Positions 51,045 to 59,545 of a stretch of 64,000 nucleotides of DNA are shown here, piece after piece. Position numbers and translations under genes: made by a program. Origin of the DNA: an uncultured Sphingopyxis sp. (GTDB lineage Bacteria > Pseudomonadota > Alphaproteobacteria > Sphingomonadales > Sphingomonadaceae); the NCBI RefSeq assembly GCF_900078365.1, contig NZ_LT598653.1:558001-622000 (forward strand), written 5' to 3'. Under the pieces are notes generated by a model, which did not search any database, was not told the origin of the DNA, and saw only the letters and a list, made by a program, of their open reading frames with translations. How positions within the stretch are numbered: the stretch's first letter is position 1; each line of letters opens with the position of its first letter.

Positions 51045-52043
51045 ATGCGTCACACCTTCTTCTGCATCGACGGGCATACGGCGGGAAATCCGGTTCGTCT
51101 GGTTGCAGGCGGCGCGCCGATGCTGAAGGGCGATTCGATGTCGGCGCGGCGGCAGGATTTCCTGGCCCGGTTCGACTGGATCCGGACCGGCCTGTGTTTC
51201 GAGCCGCGCGGTCACGACATGATGTCCGGCGGGTTTCTGTATCCGCCGACCCGGGACGACACCGACGTCGGCATATTGTTCATCGAAACATCGGGCTGCC
51301 TGCCGATGTGCGGCCACGGCACGATCGGGATCATCACCTTCGCGCTCGAACATGGCCTCATCGTGCCGGCGACGCCCGGCCGGCTGAAGGTCGAGGTTCC
51401 GGCGGGCGTCATCGACATCACCTATGAAAGTGATGGCGACAAGGTGACGGCGGTGAGCATCGTCAATGTTCCCGCCTATGTCGCCGCGCGCGGTATCGCG
51501 ATCGAGGTGGAGGGCATCGGGGCGCTCTCGGTCGATGTCGCTTATGGCGGCAATTATTATGCGATCGTCGAGCCGCAGGGCGGCTATACCGGGCTCGACG
51601 ATCTGGGCGCCGCGCGCCTGATCGAACTGGGCGGGCGGATCCGGCAGGCCGTGCAGGCCAAATTCGAACCGGTGCATCCGCTCGATCCGACGATCCGGGG
51701 GGTCAGCCATGTGCTGTGGGCCGACAAGCCGCGCGCCGACGGGGCCGATGGCCGCAACGCGGTATTCTATGGCGACAAGGCGATCGACCGCAGCCCGTGC
51801 GGTACCGGCACCTCGGCCCGCCTGGCGCATCTTGCCGGGGCCGGCAAGCTGGAGGCCGGCGACCGCTTCGTTCACGAAAGCTATATCGGCAGCCTGTTCA
51901 CCGGGCGCGTCGAATCCGAAACGACGATCGCCGGGCAGCCGGCGATCATTCCGTCGATCACGGGTTCCGCGATCGCCACCGGTTTCAATACGATTTGGAT
52001 TGATCGCAGCGATCGCTTCTGGGACGGATTTCAGGTCAAATAG
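51045..52043 (+). CDS. lhpA: 4-Hydroxyproline 2-epimerase
   Basis: 332 aa of the proline racemase superfamily. Both catalytic cysteines are kept: Cys89 (PMCGHGTIG) and Cys252 (DRSPCGTGTSA). This two-base arrangement marks epimerases and separates them from trans-3-hydroxyproline dehydratases, which have Thr at the second position. The enzyme turns trans-4-hydroxy-L-proline into cis-4-hydroxy-D-proline, the substrate of the divergent dehydrogenase. Length and the FCIDGHTAGNPVRLV start are as expected. Confidence 0.95.
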   Translation: MRHTFFCIDGHTAGNPVRLVAGGAPMLKGDSMSARRQDFLARFDWIRTGLCFEPRGHDMMSGGFLYPPTRDDTDVGILFIETSGCLPMCGHGTIGIITFALEHGLIVPATPGRLKVEVPAGVIDITYESDGDKVTAVSIVNVPAYVAARGIAIEVEGIGALSVDVAYGGNYYAIVEPQGGYTGLDDLGAARLIELGGRIRQAVQAKFEPVHPLDPTIRGVSHVLWADKPRADGADGRNAVFYGDKAIDRSPCGTGTSARLAHLAGAGKLEAGDRFVHESYIGSLFTGRVESETTIAGQPAIIPSITGSAIATGFNTIWIDRSDRFWDGFQVK

Positions 52044-52098
52044 CGCGTGGGGGGCGCCCGGACTGTCCGGCGTTCCGCCCCGCTTTGGAGTATTTGAA

Positions 52099-52749
52099 AT
52101 GAGTATAGTGGTCCGCACCCTGTCCGAACGCGTGTTCGATATCGTTCGCGAGCAGATTGTCGTCGGCGAACTGGCGACCGACATGCCGATCCGCCAAGAC
52201 GCGCTGGCCGCCGAACTGGGGGTCAGCAAGATTCCGGTGCGCGAGGCGCTGGCCCGGCTGGAACAGGAGGGGCTGCTCATCAGCCACCCGAACCGCGGCT
52301 ATCTCGTCCGGCCGATGTCGGCGGCCGAGGCGGACGAAATCTATGCGCTGCGGCTGGCGCTCGAGCCCGCCGCCGCCGCCTTCGCGGCCGTCCATGCCGA
52401 CGACGCCGAGCGCGAGGAGGCGCAGCGCGTGTACGAGCGTCTCGACGCCGCCGCCAGCGACAATCTGGCCGATGTCGCGATGCGCAATCGCGATTTCCAC
52501 ACCGCGCTCGTCCGGGTCGGCGGCCGGTTGCTCACGACCCAGATGGTCGAACGGCTTTCGATCCTTTCGGAGCGTTATGTGGTCGCCCATCTGGAGCCGT
52601 CGGGCCGCGAATCGCGGGCGCATCTCGAACACCGGCAACTGCTCGACGCATGGATGGCGCGCGACGGCGATACCGTCGAACATCTGCTGACCGAGCATAT
52701 CAAGGCGACGCTCGCCGATCTGAAAGCACAATTGAAAGTCGCGGTCTGA
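52099..52749 (+). CDS. GntR-family regulator (FCD type) in the hydroxyproline operon
   Basis: 216 aa from ATG 52099, 9 bases after GGAG. The winged helix is at about 10-75 (FDIVREQIVVGELATD, then VSKIPVREALARLEQEGLL), followed by an FCD ligand domain (YALRLALEPAAAAFA, RNRDFHTALV, EHRQLLDAW). It sits between the epimerase and the amino acid permease and is the likely local sensor of hydroxyproline or a derivative. FCD regulators prefer TNGTNNNACNA; the paired TTGTCNGACAT repeats before the TonB receptor gene (56267-56302) are close to this and could be its target. Confidence 0.88.
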   Translation: MSIVVRTLSERVFDIVREQIVVGELATDMPIRQDALAAELGVSKIPVREALARLEQEGLLISHPNRGYLVRPMSAAEADEIYALRLALEPAAAAFAAVHADDAEREEAQRVYERLDAAASDNLADVAMRNRDFHTALVRVGGRLLTTQMVERLSILSERYVVAHLEPSGRESRAHLEHRQLLDAWMARDGDTVEHLLTEHIKATLADLKAQLKVAV

Positions 52750-52774
52750 GCCGGCGACGAACGGGGAGAAATGA

Positions 52775-54190
52775 ATGTTCGGTCCGCGCAAGTCGCTCGA
52801 TGACATCCGGTCGCACGAGGCAAGCCAGTCGCTGGCGAAAACATTGAGCTGGCCGCATCTGATCGCGCTGGGCGTCGGCGCCATCGTGGGGACGGGCATC
52901 TATACGCTGACCGGGGTCGGAGCGGAGCGCGCGGGGCCGGCCGTGATCCTGGCCTTCGCGATCGCCGGAATGGTCTGCGCCTGCGCCGCGCTCGCCTATA
53001 CCGAGCTTGCCACGATGATTCCCGCGGCCGGGAGCGCCTATACGTTCAGCTATGTCGCATTGGGCGAAACCATCGCGTGGATCGTCGGATGGAGCCTGAT
53101 CCTCGAATATTCGCTCGCTTGCTCGACGGTTGCCGTCGGCTGGTCGGGCTATCTGGTGGGCTGGATACAATCCGCGGGCGTCGCGCTGCCGCCGGCGTTG
53201 CTGTCGGGGCCGCATGACGGGGGCATCGTCAACCTGCCCGCGGTGCTGGTCTCGCTGACGGTCATGGGGATGCTCGTCGCGGGCACGCGGGAAAGCGCGA
53301 CCCTCAACATCATTCTCGTCATCATCAAATTGCTGGCGCTGGCGGCCTTCATCGCCTTTGCGCTTCCCGCGTTCGATTTCTCCAATCTGCAACCCTTCAT
53401 GCCCTATGGCTTCGGATCGGTGGAAAGCGGAGGCGAGAAGCGCGGCGTGATGGCGGCGGCGGCCATCGTGTTTTTCGCCTTTTACGGCTTCGACGCGGTC
53501 GCGACCTCGGCCGAGGAAACCAAGCAGCCGAAGCGTGACCTGACCATCGGCATCATCGGTTCGATGCTGGTCTGTACCCTCATCTATATGGGGGTTGCGA
53601 TCACGGCGGTCGGCGCGCTGCCTTTTCAGCAACTCGCCAATTCGACCGAGCCGCTCGCCCTCGTCCTGCGCACGCTCGACCAGCCGGTGGCGGCGCATCT
53701 TGTGGCGCTCGCGGCGATCATCGCGCTGCCGTCGGTCATCCTCGTGATGATGTACGGCCAAAGCCGCATCTTCTTTGTGATGGCGCGCGACGGGCTTTTG
53801 CCCAAACGGCTGGCAACGGTCAGCCCGAGGACCGGCGCGCCGACGCTGATCACCATCCTGACCGGCCTGTCGATCGCCGCGGTGGCGGGCATCTTCCGCC
53901 TCGACGAAATCGCCGAGCTCGCCAATGCCGGAACCCTGCTCGCCTTCATCGCCGTGGGCGTGTGCCTGATGGTTCTGCGCCGGAACGCGCCGCAAATCGA
54001 ACGGCTGTTCCGCTGTCCCGCGCCCTATGTCGTCGGGACCGCCGCGGTGCTCGGCTGCCTCTATCTGCTCGTCAGCCTGCCGTCGTCGACCATCGTCCGC
54101 TTCATCATCTGGAACCTCGCCGGTCTTCCGATCTATTTCGCCTATGGGCGGTGGCGCAGCGCGCGCCAGCGTTCGGCGATCGCGGCCTGA
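52775..54190 (+). CDS. APC-superfamily amino acid permease
   Basis: 471 aa with about 12 membrane segments. The cationic-amino-acid-transporter branch is indicated by LIALGVGAIVGTGIYTLTGV, AGPAVILAFAIAGMVCACAALAYTELA and FFAFYGFDAVATSAEETKQP. AGAAATGA-type ribosome site precedes ATG 52775. Placed in the hydroxyproline operon, it probably imports hydroxyproline or small amino acids, although its close relatives in databases are usually listed for other amino acids. Confidence 0.88.
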   Translation: MFGPRKSLDDIRSHEASQSLAKTLSWPHLIALGVGAIVGTGIYTLTGVGAERAGPAVILAFAIAGMVCACAALAYTELATMIPAAGSAYTFSYVALGETIAWIVGWSLILEYSLACSTVAVGWSGYLVGWIQSAGVALPPALLSGPHDGGIVNLPAVLVSLTVMGMLVAGTRESATLNIILVIIKLLALAAFIAFALPAFDFSNLQPFMPYGFGSVESGGEKRGVMAAAAIVFFAFYGFDAVATSAEETKQPKRDLTIGIIGSMLVCTLIYMGVAITAVGALPFQQLANSTEPLALVLRTLDQPVAAHLVALAAIIALPSVILVMMYGQSRIFFVMARDGLLPKRLATVSPRTGAPTLITILTGLSIAAVAGIFRLDEIAELANAGTLLAFIAVGVCLMVLRRNAPQIERLFRCPAPYVVGTAAVLGCLYLLVSLPSSTIVRFIIWNLAGLPIYFAYGRWRSARQRSAIAA

Positions 54191-54225
54191 TCGACGCTAT
54201 CCTTCCCGGTTCAAAGGAAAATATC

Positions 54226-55740
54226 ATGCGATTGCTGCTGGCCGCGCTGTGCCTGTCTCTGGCGCTGCAACTTCCCGCCCAGGCGCGTTCCGCGGTCGAA
54301 GGCGTCTGGCTGTTCGACGACGCGCCGAGCTATCCCGGCGTCACCATGCTCGAAGTGGCGGACGATGCGGGCGTGATCAGCGGCAGCGTAACGACCTTAT
54401 GGTATGGGCCGATCGCTTTGCAGAATGCCCGTATCGAGGGCGACACGCTGACCTTCGACCTACGCAACCTCAACGACAAGGCGCATCCCACGCGCCGCTG
54501 GACGGCGCGGTTCACCCCTGCGGGCGTCAAGCTGACCGGCGATATATGGTATGCGCATGTCGAGCAGGACGGCCGCCGCGGCGGGGTGAAGGACGCCGAG
54601 GCCCGCGCCTTTCGCTTCGCCCCCGATCTTCCGCCGCTGGGAGCGATCGCGCCCGACAACCTCGCCGCGACGCCGCCGATGGGCTGGTCGAGCTGGAACA
54701 AGTTCGGCGACAAGATCGACGATGCGACGATCCGCGCGATGGCCGACGCGTTGGTCGCGACCGGCCTCCGCGATGCCGGCTATCTTTATGTCAACATCGA
54801 CGATGGCTGGCAGGGCGAGCGCGACGCGAACGGCGTGCTGCAGCCCAATGCGAAATTCCCCGACATGAAGGCGCTCACCGCCTATGTTCATTCGAAGGGG
54901 CTGAAGATCGGCATCTATACGTCGCAGGGTCCGCGGACCTGCGCCGGCTATGAAGGAAGCTACGGACATATCCAGCAGGACGCCCAGACCTTTGCCGACT
55001 GGGGATTCGACTATCTGAAACATGATCTATGCTCGGGCGAATGGTTCTACGACGACGCCGACAAGGTGAAGCGCAGCTACTATGAAATGGGGCTCGCGCT
55101 GAAAGCGACGGGGCGGCCGATGCTCTACTCCTTGTGCCAATATGGTCGGTTCGACGTGTCCGAATGGGGGCGATCGGTCGGCGGCCATCTGTGGCGCACG
55201 ACCGGCGACATCACCGACGATTATGCAACCATGTCGGACATCGGCTTCGAACGGAATCCGAAATTCGGCCACGCCGGGCCGGGGGGATGGAACGATCCCG
55301 ATATGCTGGAGGTCGGCAATGGCGGCATGAGCGAGGACGAATATGTCACGCACCTGACATTGTGGGCGATCCAGGCCGCGCCGCTGATCATGGGACACGA
55401 CCTGCGGCAGACCCCCGAGAGCGCGCTGCGCCTTCTCAAGAACCGCGAAGTCATCGCCATCGATCAGGACGTCAAGGGCGTTCAGGGCCGCGCGATCCGC
55501 AAGGAAGGCCCGCTGGAGGTGTGGCGCAAGGAACTGGCGGACGGGTCGGTCGCGCTGGCGCTCTTCAACCGCGGAGAGGCGGCGGCGCAAATGGCGCCGA
55601 CGGCGGCCGACGCCGATCTGGCGCGGTTGACGCGGGTGCGCGACCTGTGGCGCGGTGCGGCAGTCGCCATCGACGATTTGCAGTTCACGGTGCCGGCGCA
55701 TGGCGCGGTGCTGCTGCGGGTCGATGGCGAGCCGATTTGA
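54226..55740 (+). CDS. GH27 alpha-galactosidase
   Basis: 504 aa from ATG 54226, after AAAGGAAA. A signal peptide ends near AQARS. About 120 residues of a beta domain come first, then the GH27 barrel: ATPPMGWSSWNKFG, YLYVNIDDGWQ, nucleophile Asp267 in YLKHDLC, acid Asp328 in RTTGDI, GGWNDPDMLEVGNGGM, and a C-terminal beta domain. It removes terminal alpha-D-galactose, or beta-L-arabinopyranose in some members. Extensin serines carry single alpha-galactose residues, so the enzyme suits the proposed substrate. It is the last gene of the run starting at 50118. Confidence 0.93.
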   Translation: MRLLLAALCLSLALQLPAQARSAVEGVWLFDDAPSYPGVTMLEVADDAGVISGSVTTLWYGPIALQNARIEGDTLTFDLRNLNDKAHPTRRWTARFTPAGVKLTGDIWYAHVEQDGRRGGVKDAEARAFRFAPDLPPLGAIAPDNLAATPPMGWSSWNKFGDKIDDATIRAMADALVATGLRDAGYLYVNIDDGWQGERDANGVLQPNAKFPDMKALTAYVHSKGLKIGIYTSQGPRTCAGYEGSYGHIQQDAQTFADWGFDYLKHDLCSGEWFYDDADKVKRSYYEMGLALKATGRPMLYSLCQYGRFDVSEWGRSVGGHLWRTTGDITDDYATMSDIGFERNPKFGHAGPGGWNDPDMLEVGNGGMSEDEYVTHLTLWAIQAAPLIMGHDLRQTPESALRLLKNREVIAIDQDVKGVQGRAIRKEGPLEVWRKELADGSVALALFNRGEAAAQMAPTAADADLARLTRVRDLWRGAAVAIDDLQFTVPAHGAVLLRVDGEPI

Positions 55741-55970
55741 CCGGCCCCTTTCTCGTCCGACGATAGGGCGCGAGAAGCGGGCCCAGCCGCAATCGGGACG
55801 ATGCGGGGGCGGCCGATTGGACCATGACGATCGGATCGGTCGGTATCGGATAGCGATTTCAGCGCCGGCCTGGTGAACGCGACGCGATGCGGCGAACAAT
55901 GCTACGGCCATCGCTGGCGTCCCTTCCTGTTAGCGTCTCTCCTATTTAGTTTGAACCGATTGAGCCCCTG

Positions 55971-56059
55971 CCCTTCAGGGGAGGGGTCGGGGGTGGGGGC
56001 CATCGGCCTTGCGCAGGTTTTCGAGCCCCCACCCCAACCCCTCCCCTGAAGGGGAGGGG
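55971..56059. repeat. Nested G/C-rich palindromic repeat, copy 2
   Basis: The 16-base arm CCCTTCAGGGGAGGGG (55971-55986) has an exact inverse at 56038-56053, and the right arm itself forms a 9-bp hairpin (56038-56059). Blocks 55991-56008 and 56023-56040 are identical to those in the element at 11491-11674. It may end the GH27 transcript. Confidence 0.8.
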
Positions 56060-56228
56060 CTTGATTCCGCTAAATCAGGACAGACCCTAGCAGGAAACCT
56101 GCTCCGCAGCCGATCCGCCAGCCTGGCATGGCGGAGTGATTCGTTCGCCCTCGGTTGATTCGCCGCGATCGCGGCTCCGGTAAAGCACCGCCCATCCGCC
56201 GGAACCGCCTCAAAAACCACGCACTTTG

Positions 56229-56247
56229 GTGCGTATACAGTAAATCG
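56229..56247 (+). promoter_or_regulatory. Operator site F
   Basis: GTGCGTATACAGTAAATCG, with core GTATACAGT at 56233-56241. It lies about 100 bases before the TonB receptor start and is followed by AT-rich sequence (TCGTATAATGTATTTGACT) that could hold the promoter. Confidence 0.62.
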
Positions 56248-56266
56248 TATAATGTATTTGACTCCT

Positions 56267-56302
56267 AATTGTCAGACATGCTTAAATTGTCCGACATGCT
56301 CA
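56267..56302 (+). promoter_or_regulatory. Tandem 18-bp repeats in the receptor leader
   Basis: AATTGTCAGACATGCTTA (56267-56284) and AATTGTCCGACATGCTCA (56285-56302) match at 16 of 18 positions. Each holds the palindrome TGTCNGACA. They lie 40-75 bases before the receptor ATG, a good place for a repressor. The part GTCAGAC also occurs beside operators B and C. Confidence 0.55.
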
Positions 56303-56341
56303 CCAATGGGCAAGGCCACGAGAGCTTTTTGGGAGGTTGCA

Positions 56342-59302
56342 ATGAAGGACGGACTTACCCGCTGTTTGCTGGGCGCAAGCGCCAGTGCGCTAGCGACGAT
56401 GTTTCTTGCCACGCCGGTCATGGCGCAGAGCGAGACCGGCGGCGCCCCGGCTGCGAGCGACGCAGGCGAGGCGATCGTCGTTACCGGCACCCGCATCCGG
56501 CGGCCCAACCTCGACAGCAACAGCCCCATGACCGTCGTGAGCGACGAGGAGTTTCGCTATCAGGGTGCGACGACGGTGGAATCGGTACTCAACCGGCTTC
56601 CCCAATTCACCGCCGACGCCAATGAAAATGTCTCCAACGGGTCGGACGGCACGTCGAACGTCAATCTTCGCGACCTGGGTTCGAACCGCGTGCTCGTCCT
56701 GATCGACGGCCAGCGCATGCTGCCGACGCAGGCGATCAACGTGAATTTCGTCCCGTCGTCGCTGGTCGAGCGCGTCGACGTCGTGACCGGCGGTGCATCG
56801 GCGGTTTACGGATCGGACGCGATTTCGGGCGTGGTGAATTTCATCTTGCGCAAGAATCTCGACGGCGTCCGCGTCGATGGGCAATATAGTTTCTATCAGC
56901 ACAGCAACAACAACGGGACGCTGCGCGACCTGATCGACAGCAACGGCTATCAGAACGCGCCCAAATCGGTCACCGATGGCGAAAAGCTCGACGTCAATTT
57001 CGCCGTCGGCACCAATTTCGCCGAAGGGCGCGGGAATGTCACCGCCTATGCGGGCTATCGGCGCGTCAACCCCGTGCTGCAGGGCTCGCGCGACTATTCG
57101 GCCTGCGCGCTCGACCCCAATGACGACCGCACCGGCTTTGTCTGCGGCGGTTCGAGCAACAATGAATTCGGCCTGTTCACCGTTCTCGCCGACCCGGTCT
57201 CGGGATCGCCCGTCACTTATAACAACACCAAGGACGGCCAAAAGACCTGGGTGCCGTATGACAGCAGCTTCCGCTACAATTATGCGCCGACCAATTATAT
57301 GCAGCGTTCGGATCGCCGCTATACCGCGGGCGCCTTCGCACATTATGAACTGTCTTCGGCCGCCGAACTCTATGGCAGCTTCATGTTCATGGACGACCAC
57401 AGCTTTTCGCAAGCCGCGCCGTCGGCCCTGTTCCAGGGCGAGGTCTATTCGATCAACTGCGACAATCCCTTCCTGAGCGCGCAGCAGGCGGGGGCGCTCT
57501 GCGGCGCCGCGGCGGGCACCGACACCAGCCGCGATACCTTCATTGGCTATCGTATGACCGGCGAGGGCAGCGCGCCGCGCCGCGACGACCTGCGCCACAC
57601 CGACTATCGCTTTCAGGGCGGGGTGCGCGGCGAGATCGCACCGGGGATCCGCTACGACGTCGGCGCGCTGCGCGCGGTGGCGATCTTCAACGAAAATTAC
57701 CAGAACGATATCGACCCGGTAAAGGCGAAGAAGGCGCTCCAGGTCGTCGAGGTCGACGGCGTGGCGACCTGCAAATCGGTCATCGACGGCAGCGATCCCG
57801 ATTGCGTGCCGATGGACGTGTTCGGTTTCGGCACGATCGACCCCGGCGTCTATGATTATATCTATGCCCCGACTTTCACGCGCGGCGAGCAGAAAATCAC
57901 CGTGCTCAACGCGGGAATCAGCGGCGAACTCGGCGCCTATGGCATCCAGAGCCCCTGGGCGTCGCAGGCGATCGGATTCGCGGTCGGCGTCGAGCAGCGC
58001 ATCGAGACGCTCGATTTCCGGGCCGACGCGCTGGCACAGCAAAAGGGGACGCTTGAATCGCAGGGCAAGATCAAGGTCCGGGAAGTCTATGGCGAACTCG
58101 AACTGCCGATCCTGTCCGACATGCCGCTTGCCCATTCGCTCAGCGTCAATCTCGGCTTGCGCTATTCGGACTATACCAACGACAGTCTCGACGGCACGAA
58201 AACCAGCTATGGCGCGACGACCTACAAGGCCGAACTCGACTATGCGCCATCGCGCGACATCCGTTTCCGCGCCAGCTACAACCATGCGATCCGCGCGCCC
58301 AACGTCGCCGAATTGTTCGCGGCCCGCGGCCTGGGCAATGTTCAGGGGCAGGATCCCTGCTCGGGCGCCTCGCCCGTCGCGTCGTTCGATCGCTGCGCCC
58401 TCACCGGCGTGACGCAGGCGCTCTATGGCAACATCCCCGAATGCCCGGCGGAAACCTGCGTCACCCAGGGCGGCGGCAATCCGGCGCTCAAGCCCGAAGA
58501 AGCCGACACCTATACCGCGGGGTTGATTCTGACGCCCCGGGCCATTCCCAACCTGTTGGTCTCGGTCGATTATTACAACATCAAGGTCGACAATTATATC
58601 GGGACCGTCGATCCCTTCCTGACGATCAACCAGTGTATCCAGACGGGCAATCCGTTCTTCTGCGACCTGTTCAACCGCGACCCCACCACGGGCGTGATCT
58701 TTGGAACCAACGGCTATATCACGGCGACCACGCTCAACACCGGCTATCTGAAATCGGCCGGCATCGACGCGACGGCGAGCTACAGCTTCGGCCTCGATAC
58801 GCTGGGCCTGAACGATGGCGGCAAGCTCAATTTCGAACTGGTCGGCACCTATCTCGACAAGCATCAGGTGCAGCCGCTTCCGGGGCTTGGAACCTATGAC
58901 TGCGCGGGGCTGTTCGGGCCGACCTGCGGCCAGCCGACGCCGCGCTGGCGGCATCAGCTGCGCACGACGTGGCAGATGCCGTGGTCGAACGCGACGCTCT
59001 CGCTCAACTGGCGCTATTTCGGCAGCGCCAAATTGTCGAGCAACACCGACAATGAATTCCTCCAGGGCACGCCCTATGTCATCAACAGCAAGATCGACGC
59101 TTACAGCTATTTCGACCTTGCCGGCACGGTCGACGTGCTGGAGAATTTCACGGTGCGCGCGGGCATCAACAACCTGTTCGACAAGGATCCGCCCGCGATC
59201 GCGCAGGGGCTGCTCAGCTCTTTCGGAAACGGCAATACCTATCCGGGCGTTTATGATCCGCTCGGCCGCATGATCTTTGTCGGACTGACCGCGAAATTCT
59301 GA
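56342..59302 (+). CDS. TonB-dependent outer membrane receptor
   Basis: 986 aa from ATG 56342, preceded by GGGAGG. A signal peptide ends at VMAQ. The TonB box region reads EAIVVTGTRIRRPN; the plug has LNRLPQFTADANE, NLRDLGSNRVLVLIDGQR and VERVDVVTGGASAVYGSDAISGVVN; the barrel ends with FVGLTAKF (terminal Phe). Two extracellular loops contain cysteine pairs. It resembles the large receptors of sphingomonads and xanthomonads that take in oligosaccharides or peptides. With operator F it should bring arabinosylated or hydroxyproline-containing fragments into the periplasm (inference). No SusD partner is present, as usual in this group. Confidence 0.94.
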   Translation: MKDGLTRCLLGASASALATMFLATPVMAQSETGGAPAASDAGEAIVVTGTRIRRPNLDSNSPMTVVSDEEFRYQGATTVESVLNRLPQFTADANENVSNGSDGTSNVNLRDLGSNRVLVLIDGQRMLPTQAINVNFVPSSLVERVDVVTGGASAVYGSDAISGVVNFILRKNLDGVRVDGQYSFYQHSNNNGTLRDLIDSNGYQNAPKSVTDGEKLDVNFAVGTNFAEGRGNVTAYAGYRRVNPVLQGSRDYSACALDPNDDRTGFVCGGSSNNEFGLFTVLADPVSGSPVTYNNTKDGQKTWVPYDSSFRYNYAPTNYMQRSDRRYTAGAFAHYELSSAAELYGSFMFMDDHSFSQAAPSALFQGEVYSINCDNPFLSAQQAGALCGAAAGTDTSRDTFIGYRMTGEGSAPRRDDLRHTDYRFQGGVRGEIAPGIRYDVGALRAVAIFNENYQNDIDPVKAKKALQVVEVDGVATCKSVIDGSDPDCVPMDVFGFGTIDPGVYDYIYAPTFTRGEQKITVLNAGISGELGAYGIQSPWASQAIGFAVGVEQRIETLDFRADALAQQKGTLESQGKIKVREVYGELELPILSDMPLAHSLSVNLGLRYSDYTNDSLDGTKTSYGATTYKAELDYAPSRDIRFRASYNHAIRAPNVAELFAARGLGNVQGQDPCSGASPVASFDRCALTGVTQALYGNIPECPAETCVTQGGGNPALKPEEADTYTAGLILTPRAIPNLLVSVDYYNIKVDNYIGTVDPFLTINQCIQTGNPFFCDLFNRDPTTGVIFGTNGYITATTLNTGYLKSAGIDATASYSFGLDTLGLNDGGKLNFELVGTYLDKHQVQPLPGLGTYDCAGLFGPTCGQPTPRWRHQLRTTWQMPWSNATLSLNWRYFGSAKLSSNTDNEFLQGTPYVINSKIDAYSYFDLAGTVDVLENFTVRAGINNLFDKDPPAIAQGLLSSFGNGNTYPGVYDPLGRMIFVGLTAKF

Positions 59303-59313
59303 TGGTTGAAGAC

Positions 59314-59375
59314 AGCGCCGGCTTCTCTCCCCGCATCACGGCTCCTGACGGACGTGACGAGGGGGAAGCTGGCGC
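59314..59375 (+). terminator. Possible hairpin terminator after the receptor gene
   Basis: GCGCCGGCTTC (from 59315) can pair with GAAGCTGGCGC (59364-59374) with one wobble pair. There is no U tract, so this is a weak call. Confidence 0.3.
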
Positions 59376-59393
59376 CGTTACGGAAGGCTCGAA

Positions 59394-59469
<76 letters not shown>

Positions 59470-59545
59470 GCTCGCGTTCCCCTAAGCATTTTTCGGCCCG
59501 ATGGGAACAGCGGACATGCGGGAAAATGCGGCAGGCCGAAAATGG

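Larger units (their letters stand above)
55741..56341. other. 601-bp intergenic region before the TonB receptor gene
   Basis: The first 220 bases show no gene or clear signal. A G/C-rich palindromic repeat follows (55971-56059). The next 170 bases are featureless. Operator F (56233-56241) and two 18-bp direct repeats (56267-56302) come just before the receptor gene, so its promoter lies around 56200-56310. Confidence 0.6.

Noticed and set aside
51045..52043. trans-3-Hydroxyproline dehydratase or proline racemase
   Set aside because: Both catalytic cysteines are present, which excludes the dehydratase. The operon context favours 4-hydroxyproline epimerase over proline racemase.
55741..55960. 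Remnant gene after the GH27 gene
   Set aside because: No frame gives a recognisable protein piece. It appears to be plain intergenic DNA.
59306..59393. Small coding frame between the receptor gene and the tRNA
   Set aside because: No ribosome site or conserved content, and a hairpin explains the sequence better.
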